Source: JACCYI01 sp963828075
Lineage (GTDB): Bacteria; Actinomycetota; Thermoleophilia; Solirubrobacterales; Solirubrobacteraceae
Assembly (NCBI GenBank): GCA_963828075.1
Contig: CAWHDH010000007.1
Span: 281,156-345,155, forward strand
Direction of reading: 5' to 3'
DNA length: 64,000 nucleotides
Under the pieces are notes generated by a model, which ran no database searches, was not told where the DNA came from, and saw only the letters and a program-made list of their open reading frames with translations. Position 1 is the first letter of the stretch. The number at the start of each line of letters is the position of its first letter. Made by a program: the position numbers and the translations under genes. This document shows, piece after piece, positions 49,261-58,851 of this stretch.

Positions 49261-50681
49261 GCACCGCGGCCGGCTCCGACGCCCGGCGGGTCGCGGGCAG
49301 CGCGGCGGCGGGCATCGCCGGCAAGGCGGCGGTCCTCGCCCTCGGTCTCGTCTCGATCGCGGTCACGACGCGCTACCTGGGTGCCGACGGCTACGGCCGC
49401 TTCGCCCTCGCCCTTTCGTTCGTGCAGCTGTTCGGGGTGCTGGCCGACGCGGGGTTGACGACGATCGTCGTGCGCGAGCTCGCGCAGCGCCCCGAGCGCG
49501 CGCCGGTCCTCCTCGGCTCCGCGCTCGTCCTGCGCTCCGGGCTGTCGCTGGCCGCGGTCGCCGCGGCGGTCGTCGCGTCGCTGGCGCTTCCCTACCCGCC
49601 GGATGTGCGCGTCGCCGTGGCGATCGCCGGGATCCCGCTCGCCTTCGGCCTGCTCAACAGCGCGTTCGTCGCGGTGCTCCAGGCGGGCCTGCAGGCGGGT
49701 CGCGCCGCGGTCGGCGACGTCGCCGGGCGGGCCGCCTCGCTCGCCGCCGTCGCGCTGGTCGCCGCCCTGGACCTCGGCTTCCACGCCGTCGTCGCCACCG
49801 CGGGCGTCGGTGCCGCCGTCACGCTCCTGGTGACCGCTCGGCTCGCGCGCCGCGCGCTTCCCGCGCGTCCGGTCGCCGACCGGGGCGAGGTCCGCGGGCT
49901 GCTGCTCGCCGCGCTGCCGCTCGGGGCGGCGCTCGCACTCAACGAGGCCTACGGCCGCGCCGACGCGCTGATCATCTCGCTGACCCGGCCGTTCGATGAA
50001 CTCGGCCTGTACGCGCTCGGCTGGCGGGTGCTCGAGCTCTCGGCGACGCTGCCCGCCGTCCTGCTGTTCGCGCTCTTCCCGCTGATCGCGCGTTTCGTCG
50101 CCCAGGGCGAGACGGAGCGGCTGCGCACCACCCTGCAGGTGGGCGTCGACGTGCTCGCCCTCGCCGGCCTCGCGCTCGCGGTGGGTGGGGGGCTGGTCGC
50201 GGACGCGCTCGCGCGGGCGCTCGGCGGCGACGGGTTCGCCGGGGCCGCCGAGCCGATGCGCGTGCTGCTCGTCGCCGCCGCGCTGGGCTTCGTCAACGGC
50301 CTGTACGGCCACGCGCTGATCGCCCGCGCGCGCCAGCTCTCGACGCTGTGGCTCAATGCCGGGATCCTCGCGATCAACGTCGGGCTCAACGTTCTGCTCG
50401 TGCCGAAGTACGGGATCATGGCCGCCGCCTGGAGCGCCGTCGCCTGCGAGATCGCGATTCTCGCCGCCTCGTCGTGGCTGATGGTCCGGCACCTGGCGTT
50501 CCGCCCGTCTGTGGCAGCGCTCGGCCCTGGATTGATCGCCGCGGCTGCGATGGCGGCCGCGCTCTGGCCGCTGCGCGACGGCCCGCTCTGGCTCTCGGTG
50601 CCGGCGGGCGCTCTGGTCTACGTCGCGGTGCTCGCGCCGCTCGGCGGGGTTGCGCGGCTGCGGGCGTTGCGGTCGGCGTGA
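49257..50681 (+). CDS. Second polysaccharide flippase, probable CTG start
   Basis: The 474-residue product is a MOP/Wzx-type transporter with 12-14 helices. The first helix and loop, KAAVLALGLVSIAVTT and RYLGADGYGRFALALS, lie upstream of the first in-frame GTG at 49422. No ATG, GTG or TTG exists before it; the only sensible start is CTG 49257, which overlaps the methyltransferase stop as CTGA exactly as the GTGA/ATGA pairs elsewhere do. An assembly error changing GTG to CTG is the alternative. Predicted to flip lipid-linked glycan. Confidence 0.75.
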   Translation: MSTAAGSDARRVAGSAAAGIAGKAAVLALGLVSIAVTTRYLGADGYGRFALALSFVQLFGVLADAGLTTIVVRELAQRPERAPVLLGSALVLRSGLSLAAVAAAVVASLALPYPPDVRVAVAIAGIPLAFGLLNSAFVAVLQAGLQAGRAAVGDVAGRAASLAAVALVAALDLGFHAVVATAGVGAAVTLLVTARLARRALPARPVADRGEVRGLLLAALPLGAALALNEAYGRADALIISLTRPFDELGLYALGWRVLELSATLPAVLLFALFPLIARFVAQGETERLRTTLQVGVDVLALAGLALAVGGGLVADALARALGGDGFAGAAEPMRVLLVAAALGFVNGLYGHALIARARQLSTLWLNAGILAINVGLNVLLVPKYGIMAAAWSAVACEIAILAASSWLMVRHLAFRPSVAALGPGLIAAAAMAAALWPLRDGPLWLSVPAGALVYVAVLAPLGGVARLRALRSA

Positions 50682-50788
50682 TGCTCGTCGCGTTGTGAAC
50701 GTCAACCCCCGCATCGAGGGGAAGCTCATGCGGGGTGGTGCCAAGTGTGTGACGTGGGTGGGTGGGCGGGGCGGGGGCGGGAGGGATG

Positions 50789-50902
50789 CGGCTCAACCCG
50801 ACAATGGAGCACGTTCCCCAGAGGAATGTCGGAATGAACCGCCAGGAGCGGCACGATCCGACAATGGATCCGCGGGACCCGCCGATTGTCGGGTTGAGCC
50901 CG
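50789..50902. repeat. Paired GTCGG palindromes, locus C
   Basis: Two palindromes start 60 bp apart: GCTCAACCCGACAATGGA (50791) to GGAATGTCGGAATGAACC, and GCACGATCCGACAATGGAT (50851) to CCGATTGTCGGGTTGAGCC. They are the best-preserved copies. The other parts of the 364-bp gap between the flippase and the GT4 gene show nothing that I recognise, except for a CCTCTCAATGCC motif resembling one after locus B. Confidence 0.82.
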
Positions 50903-51032
50903 TGCTCGCGCGCCTCGCGGCCCGCCGGCGCGGCGTGCTCTCCCGTACCCAGCCTCTCAATGCCGGGGTTCTCGCGGCCCCATCAGCCACCCGCTGACGA
51001 CCGAACGCCGCGCCCCGTCCGCCGCGCTCACG

Positions 51033-51038
51033 TAGCCT
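51033..51038 (+). promoter_or_regulatory. -10 box before the GT4 gene
   Basis: TAGCCT ends 7 nt before GTG 51046, with no Shine-Dalgarno. Confidence 0.4.
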
Positions 51039-51045
51039 CCGCGCG

Positions 51046-52353
51046 GTGCCGCGCCGCGTCCTGGTCGTTTCCGCCGAGCCGGCCGGCGAGCGGATGGCCG
51101 GCCCGGCGATCCGCGCCGTCGAGCTGGCGCGCGCCCTCGCGCGCGGGGGCTGCGCCGTCACGCTCGCGGCGCCCGGAGACGCGCCGGTCGACGGCGTCGC
51201 CCGGCTCGCGGCCGGCCTCGAGGACTACGACGCGCTGCTCGGCGCCGCCGCGCGCCATGACGTCGTCGTCGCCCAGCTGCTGCCGCCGCGGCTGCTGACC
51301 AAGGTCGCCCGGCTCGGCGTCCGGCTCGCGGTCGACCTCTACAACCCGACGGTCGTCGAGGTGCTCGAGGGCACGCGGGCCAAGCCGCCGCGCGCCCGGG
51401 CCCGGCTGCGGGCGATCGTCGCCGACGCCGCCGCCGCCCACCTCGCGGCGGCCGACTTCGTCGCGTGCGCCTCCGAGCGCCAGCGCGACCTCTGGCTCGG
51501 CGGCATGGCCCTGCGCGGGCAGCTCGACCCGGAGGCGGCGCTGCCCATCGCGGTCGTGCCGTTCGGCGTCCCGGGCGAGCCGCCCGGCCCACCCGCCGGG
51601 GTGCGCGAGCGCCTCGGGCTCGACCCCGCCGCCCGGCTGCTCGTGTGGGGCGGCGGGATCTGGGACTGGCTCGACGCGCCGACCGCGATCCGGGCGATGG
51701 CCCATCTCCCCGACGACGTCCACCTCGTGTTCCTCGGCGTCGACCGCCCCGCGATGGCCGCGCGCGACGTCCACCGCGCCGGCGAGGCGGCGCGTGCGGT
51801 CGCCGCCGGGCTCGGGCCGGCGGGCCGGCGTGTCCACTTCAACGATGGCTGGGTGCCGTACGCCGAGCGCGGGGGCTGGCTGCGCGACGCCGACGCCGGG
51901 GTCTCGGCGCACCCCGACCATCTCGAGACGCGGTTCGCCTTCCGCACCAGGATCCTCGACTACCTGTGGGCGGGGCTGCCGGTGGTCACCACCCGCGGCG
52001 ACGAGCTCGGCGACCGCGTCGGCCGCGAGGGCCTCGGCGCGGCGGTGGCGGCCGGCGACGCGGAGGCGTTCGCCGCCGGCGTCCGCGCCGTGCTCGCGGA
52101 CCCCGAGCCGATCCGCGCGCGCGTCCACGCCGCGGCCGCCGGCCTCACCTGGGATCGCGCGGCCGCCCCGCTGCTCGCCTTCTGCCTCGACGGCCGGCGG
52201 CGGCCGCCGGCGGCCGCCCGCGACCGCGCACTGCGCCGCGCGACCGCCGCCCAGTACCCGCGGATCGCCGCCGAGGCCCTCGCCACGGACGGGCCGGCGT
52301 TCCTCGCACGCAAGCTCGGCCGCAACCTGGCGCGGGCGGTGCGCCGGAGCTGA
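51046..52353 (+). CDS. Glycosyltransferase family 4
   Basis: The 435-residue product has a GT-B fold: VVSAEPAGERMAGPAIRA with the N-terminal glycine loop, VPFGVPGEPP and LLVWGGGIWDWLDAPTAIRA between the domains, and HPDHLETRFAFRTRILDYLWAGLPVVTT with the E-x7-E-like nucleotide-sugar motif. It would add a sugar to the growing lipid-linked glycan. The C-terminal tail (AQYPRIAAEAL) is Arg/Ala rich. Confidence 0.85.
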   Translation: MPRRVLVVSAEPAGERMAGPAIRAVELARALARGGCAVTLAAPGDAPVDGVARLAAGLEDYDALLGAAARHDVVVAQLLPPRLLTKVARLGVRLAVDLYNPTVVEVLEGTRAKPPRARARLRAIVADAAAAHLAAADFVACASERQRDLWLGGMALRGQLDPEAALPIAVVPFGVPGEPPGPPAGVRERLGLDPAARLLVWGGGIWDWLDAPTAIRAMAHLPDDVHLVFLGVDRPAMAARDVHRAGEAARAVAAGLGPAGRRVHFNDGWVPYAERGGWLRDADAGVSAHPDHLETRFAFRTRILDYLWAGLPVVTTRGDELGDRVGREGLGAAVAAGDAEAFAAGVRAVLADPEPIRARVHAAAAGLTWDRAAAPLLAFCLDGRRRPPAAARDRALRRATAAQYPRIAAEALATDGPAFLARKLGRNLARAVRRS

Positions 52354-52413
52354 CCGTCCGCAATCCGGCGCGCGCGGCACGCGGGACCTGACTCGTTCTA
52401 CGGTTCGCGGGCC

Positions 52414-54038
52414 GTGAGCGCCCTCGCCACCCCCTCCGCCCCCGACCGATCCGACGCGTCCGCGCCGCGCCGCCGGCCGCTCGGGCTCGACCGCCTCGAG
52501 CTGGCGGCGCTCGCGGCCCTCACCGGGCTCTCCTTCGTCGTGCTCGCCGCCCTGGCGTCGAAGGGGCGGCCGCTGTCCGGCGCCGACGGCCTGCTCGCCG
52601 CCGACCAGCTCCAGTACTTCGCGTGGATCCGCGAGGCCGCGCACCACGGGCTGATCGGCAACCGCTTCGACCTCGCGCCGGGGATCGAGGAGCTTCGCGC
52701 ACCCCGGCTTCGGCATCTCCGGCGCCCTGCACGCGCTCGGGCTCTCGGTCCCGCTCAGCTACCTGGTCTGGAAGCCGGTCGCGATCGGGCTGACCTTCGT
52801 CGCCGCACGCCGCTACATCCATCGGCTGATCGCCGCCGAGCATCCCGCGCCGCCGCCGCGTCGCGCTCGTGCTCGTGCTGTTCGCGGTCATGCCGGCCTC
52901 GTGGATCGTCGCCTGGACGGACTGGGGCGGCAACCCCCGCCAGTACACGTTCGACTTCATCTCGGGCGAGATGTGGTCGGGCCAGTACCTGTGGGGCTAC
53001 CTGATGACGGGGATCGCGGTGTTCCTGATGCCGCTCGCCCTGCTCGCGTACGAGCGCGGCCGCCTGGGCTGGGCGGCGGGCGCCGCGCTGCTCGTGTGCT
53101 GGCTGCAGCCGTGGCAGGGCGCGACGCTGGCGATCGTCGTCGTCGCCGTCGAGCTGTGGCGCCGCGCCCCGCTGCGCCGCCCGGCCTTGATCTGCGCCGC
53201 CGTGGGGATCCCGGCGGCGTACTACTTCGCGCTGAGCCGCTTCGACCCGGCGTGGGAGCTCGCCGGGCGCTCCAACGCCGCCGGCGCGATGCCCGAGTGG
53301 GCGTGGCCGTGGTGGGCGATCGCGCTCACCCTCGCGCCGCTCGCGCTGCCCGCTGCGCTCGCCTACCGCACCCCGGCGAAGGACTGGCAGGAGCAGGCGA
53401 TCCGGATCTGGCCGTTCGCCGCGCTCGCCGTCTACCTCCTGCCGGTCGGGACGTTCCCCTACCACGCGTTCCAGGGACTGGCGATCCCGCTCTCGATCCT
53501 CGCCGTGCAGGGCGTGGCCACGGTCTGGCGCCGTCCGGCCCCGCTCGCCGTCGCCGCCGTGGTCTTCCTCATGACGGTCCCGGGGATCGCCCACAAGCTC
53601 GAGGTCTCCCTCCACTCGATCCGCAGCGCGGGCGACCCGTTCTGGGTGTTCGACGACGAGGTGCGGGCGCTCAAGGCGATCGAGGCCGACCCGCGGCCGG
53701 GCGGCGTGCTCGGCGCCGTCTACGCCGGCTACATGCTCCCGTCCCGCACCGGGCGCGAGACCTGGATCGGCGCGCTCAGCTGGACCCCGGACTGGCGGGC
53801 GCGCCAGCGCCTCGCCGACGGCGTCATCGAAGGCAAGCTCCGCGGCGCCGCCGCGCGCCACGTCGTGCGTCGCACCCACGCCCGCTTCGTCTTCGTCGAC
53901 TGCCGGCCCGGCCTCGCCGACCTCGAGCCCGACCTGCGGCCCATGCTCGAGCGCGCGCTGCGCTTCGGGTGCGCCACGGTCTACGTGGTGCGCGAGCGGC
54001 CCGACATGGCCCGCGCGGCGGGCCGGCCGGACGAGTAA
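52414..54038 (+). pseudogene. Paralogous GT-C-like membrane protein, two frameshifts
   Basis: The pieces align with the 45,833-47,335 gene: GADGLLAADQLQYFAWIREA in frame 1, then FAHPGFGISGALHALGLS and PLSYLVWKPVAIGLTF in another frame, then LFAVMPASWIVAWTDWGG onward in a third. The shifts are near 52,690 and near 52,855, the second in a CCGCCG tract. The last 1.15 kb is one intact frame to the TAA at 54038. Because the paralogue is intact and the fragments remain conserved, the indels are more likely sequence errors than true decay; they mark where quality drops. TACGGT ends 9 nt before GTG 52414. Confidence 0.7.
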
Positions 54039-54051
54039 CCGCCCACGCAGA

Positions 54052-54084
54052 AGCGGCCGGGCGCCGCTTGGGCTCCCGGCCGCT
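54052..54084. terminator. Bidirectional terminator between convergent genes
   Basis: AGCGGCCGGG (54052-54061) pairs with CCCGGCCGCT (54075-54084), extended by a mismatch and three more pairs. It lies between the plus-strand membrane gene and the minus-strand sigma fragment. Confidence 0.75.
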
Positions 54085-54111
54085 AAAGGCCACTCATGTT
54101 GATGTCGCTCC

Positions 54112-54482
54112 CTAGGCCGCTTCGCGAAGAGCGAGCAGCTCGGGGCGCTGCGAGAGCCGCTTGAGGGCGCGCTCCTCAATCTGGCGGGCGCGCTCCGTGG
54201 AGACGCCCAGGCGCTTGCCGGCCTGCGACAGGGTCTGCGGCTCCGTGTCGCCTTAGCCGAAGCCCATGTCGATGACGTTGCGCTCGGGCTCCGGCAGCTC
54301 GGCGATCGCCGTCTGCAGGGCCTGGAGACGAACACCTCCTGGACCTCCTCGTCGACCGACGGGCTCTGGACCGCGAGCAGGTCGCCCAGCGACGTGTCGC
54401 CGTCCTCGCCCACCGGCTTGTCGAGCGAAGCAATCGCGCGCTCGGCCTTGCGGATCTCGATGACCTCCTCGAGCGGCAGCTC
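54112..54482 (-). pseudogene. Primary sigma factor C-terminal fragment (RpoD/SigA), broken
   Basis: From 54482 the minus strand reads LPLEEVIEIRKAERAIASLD and KPVGEDGDTSLGDLL (region 3), then shifts frame to LQTAIAELPEPERNVIDM, then an in-frame stop (GFG then TAA, where MRFGL is expected), then region 4.2: LSQAGKRLGVSTERARQIEE and RALKRLSQRPELLALREAA, ending at 54112. At least two single-base losses interrupt it, and everything N-terminal of region 3 is replaced by foreign sequence. The intact gene would be the essential housekeeping sigma factor, so these defects are almost surely assembly errors. Confidence 0.8.
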
Positions 54483-54500
54483 GGCGGCGGCGGCAGGAGC
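54483..54500. other. Junction between actinobacterial and proteobacterial DNA
   Basis: The sigma-factor homology stops at about 54,483 and homology to a lysine-rich proteobacterial protein on the other strand begins within some 20 bp. A run of GGC repeats occupies the join. Both genes are cut. Confidence 0.7.
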
Positions 54501-54682
54501 GCTTCGGCACGGACTGCCGCGACGAAACCGCCGGCAAAGAAAGCTGCCGGCAGAGCCGTAGGAAAGGCGGGCGCCGCCGCACCGCCGTGGCAAAGGCTGG
54601 TCGCAAGGCGAAGCAGGTGCCGGTGCGCCGCGTACCCACAAAGAAGAAGTCAGTCACGGAAGTTAAGAAACGCGCCCGCTAA
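54490..54682 (+). pseudogene. Lys/Ala-rich histone-H1-like protein, C-terminal fragment
   Basis: Codons TKPPAKKAAGRAVGKAG, a frameshift near 54,580, then VAKAGRKAKQ and RRVPTKKKSVTEVKKRAR with a TAA at 54682. This KAG/AKK composition is typical of H1-like nucleoid proteins of Gammaproteobacteria. The N-terminal part is missing at the junction. Confidence 0.55.
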
Positions 54683-54860
54683 CACTTCGGCTATACGCAA
54701 CGATGCTGGGCAACCTGTCTGAAACATGCGTGCGCGGTCGCGAGGCTGGACTAAGGATGCCGCTGCGGGCCGGCCCCAGCAGGGGGGGCATTAGCCGGAA
54801 CAGGGCTCCTAGTCGCCCTGAAGCTCTTTCACGTTGACCTGCGAGTCATATCTGTGCAGG

Positions 54861-55685
54861 TCAGCGCGCATCTGACTCGGCTGTGGAGTGTTGGTCAGTC
54901 GAGCCGGGGCGTGGCGCCACTCGCGGCAACACGACGGTAAATGTCGATCCCCGGTTGGGTCCCTCGCTGGTGGCGGTCACCGTGCCGCCATGCAACTCAA
55001 CCAGCCGCTTGGCCAAGCGCCAAACCCAACCCCAGGCCGGAAAACCGTTGCTCGGGCGAAGTGTCCGCGCGCCAGAAGCGGTCGAAAACAAACGGCAACA
55101 TGTCGCTCGCGATTCCCGTGCCGGTGTCGGTGACCGAGATCTCGCAGTCCGATCCTTCAGAGCGCAGCGTGACGAGCGCGATCCCCCGCGCGGAGTGAAT
55201 TTGATGGCGTTGCTCACCAGGTGCCAGACGACCTGTTGCAGCCGATGCGGGTCGCCGAACACCAGGCAGTCGGGCTTGGAGAATTCCTTGCGCAACTGCA
55301 CACCCTTGGCCTTGGCCACGGGCTGCAGGATGTCGAGCGCCGCCTCGACAATCTCGCAGATGTCGGTTTCTTCAGGATCGACGCGGATCTTGCCGCTGGT
55401 GACGGCGCTCAGATCGAGCAGGTCATCCACCAGATGGGCGAGGTGGCGTGCATTGCGGGAAATGGTCTGCCCGGCGGATTGAGTCTCGGTGGCATCCAGC
55501 CGTCCCAGCTCCATGAGCCGTGACCAGCCCAGGATGGAATTGAGCGGCGGCCGCAGCTCGTGTCCCAGCGCCTCGATGAACTCGTCCTTCAGCCGGCCCG
55601 CGCGCTCCGCCTCGAGGCGCGCGGCGCGCTCGAATTCGAGCAGGGCCTGCAGCTCATCGGGGACTCTTTCATGTGAGACCGGCAC
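54861..55685 (-). pseudogene. Sensor histidine kinase, frameshifted in the ATPase domain
   Basis: The first 190 residues are clean: a short coiled lead, H-box DEFIEALGHELRPPLNSILG, DDLLDLSAVTSGKIRVDPE and N-box LQQVVWHLVSNAIKFTPRGG. The G1/F-box region is scrambled (SPTPARESRATCC), and the frame recovers for RLAKRLVELHGGTVTATSEG and GSTFTVVLPR. Two indels near 55,020-55,200 explain this. There is no sensor or membrane domain in the visible frame, so it is either a soluble hybrid fragment or 5' truncated. GTG 55685 start; the stop is 54861. Confidence 0.7.
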
Positions 55686-55730
55686 CGGTCACGATTCAGT
55701 ACTTTCCGACGCACTTTACCATCGATTAGT

Positions 55731-56812
55731 TCAAAGCGCGGCCAGCATCCGATCGCCGACAACCTCGCGCCGCCAGCCCCGCAGCACTCCGACGTCGCGC
55801 CGCCCGTCGGCCAGCAGCTCCAGATCGCGCCGCGTCGCCAACACCTCCGGGCTCAGCCCGAGATCGGCCGCGAGCGTCTGATTGAGCGTGCCGAGCTTCT
55901 TCACCAGCGCGGTCTTGGCAGGATCGGGCCGCGCGCGCGCGCTGATCGGCGGCGGCGGCTCCGGCACTCCGGCGGCGCGGATGCAGTCGAGAATTTCGGC
56001 GCCGCAATGCTTCAGCACACCGGCAGGGAATTCCGGAATGGCGGCGATGGCCTCCAGCGAGCGCGGCACCTGCATGACAATATCACGAAGCGCCGCATCA
56101 TCGAGGATCCAGCCCCGCGGCCGATTGCGCTCGATGGCGCGCCGCTCGCGCCATGCAGCAAGCAATTGCGCGAGCCGCTCGCGCGCCGGATCCAGCGACG
56201 CGCAAGCCTTTCACGCGCAGCCAGGCCTCGTCCGGATCGGTCGCAAACTGCGCGCGTCCTCGAGCTCGAGCAGCTCCTCGGCGAGCCACGCCGAGCCGTC
56301 CGCTACGCTCGAGCTGCTCCTCGAGCTGGGCCTTCAGCGGCAGCAGATAGCGCACGTCATCCAGTGCGTATTCGATCTGCTCCGGCGACAGCGGTCGCCG
56401 CGACCAATCCGTACGCGTGTGTGATTTCGGAAGCTCTTTGCCGAGCAGGCGGCGTACCAGCTCGCCGTAACCGATCTGCGCGGGCAGCCCGGTGAGCGCG
56501 GCGGCAATCTGCGTATCGAACACGGGCCGCACGAGACCCGCTACGGGAAACAGCACTTCGACATCCTGCCGCGACGCATGCATGACTTTCAGTGATCGCG
56601 GCGCAGTCAGCATCCGCGCAAGGGGTGAAAGATCGGTGCAGCGCCAGCGGATCGACGCAGGCGGCGTCGCTGCGCGACGACAGTTGCACCAGGCACAGCT
56701 CCGCGCGATAGGTGCGCTCCCGCAGGAACTCCGTATCGAGGCCCACGCAGGTCGCACGATGCAGCTCGGCAGCGAGCTCGGCAGAGGGCGGCGGATGTCG
56801 TGACTATGGTTT
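55731..56812 (-). pseudogene. rnd: Ribonuclease D, broken by indels
   Basis: The pieces in order are: MGLDTEFLRERTYRAELCLVQ (Exo I), then in another frame SLKVMHASRQDVEVLFPVAG (Exo II) and QIEYALDDVRYLLPLKAQLE (Exo III), then an HRDC-type end with ALVKKLGTLNQTLAADLGLS and LRGWRREVVGDRMLAAL. At least three frame changes occur. RNase D trims the 3' ends of tRNA precursors in Gammaproteobacteria. The conserved motifs with scattered shifts indicate sequence errors. Confidence 0.75.
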
Positions 56813-56926
56813 GCAACGGTCAAAGGTCATAGGGCTCATGGGGCTGTACAATCCGCGCGGTGCAGATTATGCGAGATCAGACGCCGGTATACAAACTAAT
56901 GAACGATCAAGACGGGTGAGCCGGCG

Positions 56927-57452
56927 ATGACGGAGCTGCTCCGGCTGTTTACGCAGATCGCCCTGTTGCGCAAAGGTCCCCAGGACCTGCCGGCGTCGCC
57001 CGTGCTGCTCGCGCTGACGATCGTCGCCTTATTTCGTCGTCCAACTGGTTGTCGGTACAGTGTCTGCCGCCGATTGCGAGTCCGTGGCTCGGTAACTTGC
57101 TGTGGAGGTCGTGTTCACCTTCGGCTGGTACGCGTGCTGCTGTACGCCGTGAAGAAGCCGGAGCGCTTCCTCCAGACCACGACGGCGGTGTTCGGTTTTC
57201 AGACCGTGCTGTCTCCCCTGTTGATTGCGTGCGCTGCTGGCTGCAACGGCGCTTCGACGCAGGATTCCGTCTGGGGTCATCGCGGTGACGCTCATCAGCC
57301 TGGCGCTCCTCATCTGGGTCATCGCGGCCAACAGCCACATTGTCAAGGCGGCCCTCGAGTGGTCCATGGCCTCCGAGCGTCGTCCTCGTCATCCTGCAAA
57401 CCTGGCCGGCGAGCTCCTGATGCTCGCGCTGTTCCACACTCCAATTGCGTAG
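56927..57452 (+). pseudogene. Membrane protein upstream of mpl, frameshifted
   Basis: Two frame-shifted pieces give hydrophobic helices: LLAATAL then GVIAVTLISLALLIWVIAANSHIVKAALEWSM near 57,280-57,370 and a first part beginning MTELLRLFTQIALLRKGPQDLPASPV. The start sits 10 bp after a TGAGCCGGCG motif. I recognise a short polytopic protein, possibly Yip1-like, but cannot name it. Confidence 0.5.
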
Positions 57453-57461
57453 CCACTCACG

Positions 57462-58851
57462 ATGCACGTCCACATACTCGGAATCTGCGGCACTTTCATG
57501 GGCGGCATTGCCGCCATCGCCCGCGCGGCGGGCCACCGGGTGACCGGCTCCGACCACAATGTCTATCCGCCGATGAGCACGCAGCTCGAAGCGCTGGGCA
57601 TCGAGATCGTGCAGGGGTTCGAGGCCGCGCAACTCGACCCGGCGCCCGACGTCGTGGTCGTCGGCAACGTCATGACGCGCGGCCAGCCCGTGATCGAGGC
57701 GTTGCTGGAGCGCGGCATTCCGTACGCTTCGGGCCCGGAGTGGCTGTCGCGCGAAGTGCTGAAGGACCGCTGGGTGCTGGCCGTGGCGGGCACGCACGGC
57801 AAGACGACGACCACATCGATGCTCGCCTGGATCCTCGAACATGCGGGGCTCGCGCCGGGGTTCCTGATCGGCGGCGTGCCCGCCAACTTCGATACCAGCG
57901 CCCGGCTGGGCAACGCGCCGTTCTTCGTCATCGAGGCGGACGAATACGACACCGCGTTCTTCGACAAGCGCGCGAAGTTCGTGCATTACCGCCCGCGCAC
58001 CGCGATCCTCAACAACCTCGAGTACGATCACGCCGACATCTATCCGGATGTGCAGTCGATCCAGCGGCAGTTCCATCACCTGGTGCGCATCGTGCCCGGC
58101 AGCGGGCGCATCGTCTGGAACGCCTCCGACGCGCGCCTCGCAGAGACGCTCGCGATGGGTGCTGGACGCCGTGCGAAGGCTTCGCGCGTGCGATGCGCAC
58201 GGCGCCGGAAGCGCTGTGGACTGCGCGTCCGACCGGTGGACGCGACGACTTACTCGCGGTTCGAGGTGCTCGAAAGCGGCAAGACCGCGCGGCACGGTGC
58301 GAGTGGTCGATGATCGGCGCGCACAACATGGAGAATGCGCTCGCGGCGATCGCCGCGGCGCGCCACGCCGGCGTGCCGGTCGCGCAGTCCATCGATGCGC
58401 TGGAGATCTTTCAAGGGCATCGCGCGGCGCATGCAGCTGCGCGGCGAAGTGAATGGCGTGCGCGTGTACGACGACTTCGCGCATCATCCGACCGCGATTG
58501 CGACGACCGTGGATGGACTGCGCCGGCGCGTCGGCAAGGCGCGCATCATCGCGGTGCTCGAAGCCGCGTTCGAACACCATGAAGCATGGGCGTGCATCAG
58601 CGACACCCTCGCGCCGTCGCTCGTCGGGGCGGACGAGGTGTGGCTGTTCGCGCCGCCGGATCTCGGCTGGGACGCGAGCCCGATCGTGGCTGCGCTCGGG
58701 GCGAAGGGCCACGCCAGTCGCGACATCGACGCGCTCGCCAGCGGAGCTCGCGCAGACCTGCCCGCCCGGCGATCACGTGCTGATCATGAGCAACGGCGGT
58801 TTCGGCGGCCTGCACGGCAAGCTGCTGGTCGCAGCTGGAGACAGACACTGA
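57462..58851 (+). pseudogene. mpl: UDP-MurNAc:tripeptide ligase Mpl, broken in the C-terminal half
   Basis: The first 225 residues are intact: MHVHILGICGTFMGGIAAIA, VVVVGNVMTRGQPVIEALL, P-loop VAGTHGKTTTTSMLAW, GGVPANFDTSARLG and FVIEADEYDTAFFDKR. Later pieces (FAHHPTAIATTVDGLR type, GLHGKLL) lie in other frames, with shifts near 58,160, 58,290, 58,410 and 58,740. Mpl re-attaches recycled murein tripeptide to UDP-MurNAc, a Gram-negative peptidoglycan recycling step, which marks this DNA as proteobacterial. Confidence 0.85.

Noticed and set aside
54811..54873. 20-codon minus-strand frame (MRADLHRYDSQVNVKELQGD) after the histidine kinase
   Set aside because: Too short, without a ribosome-binding site, in an indel-rich stretch; probably the shifted tail of the kinase gene or chance.
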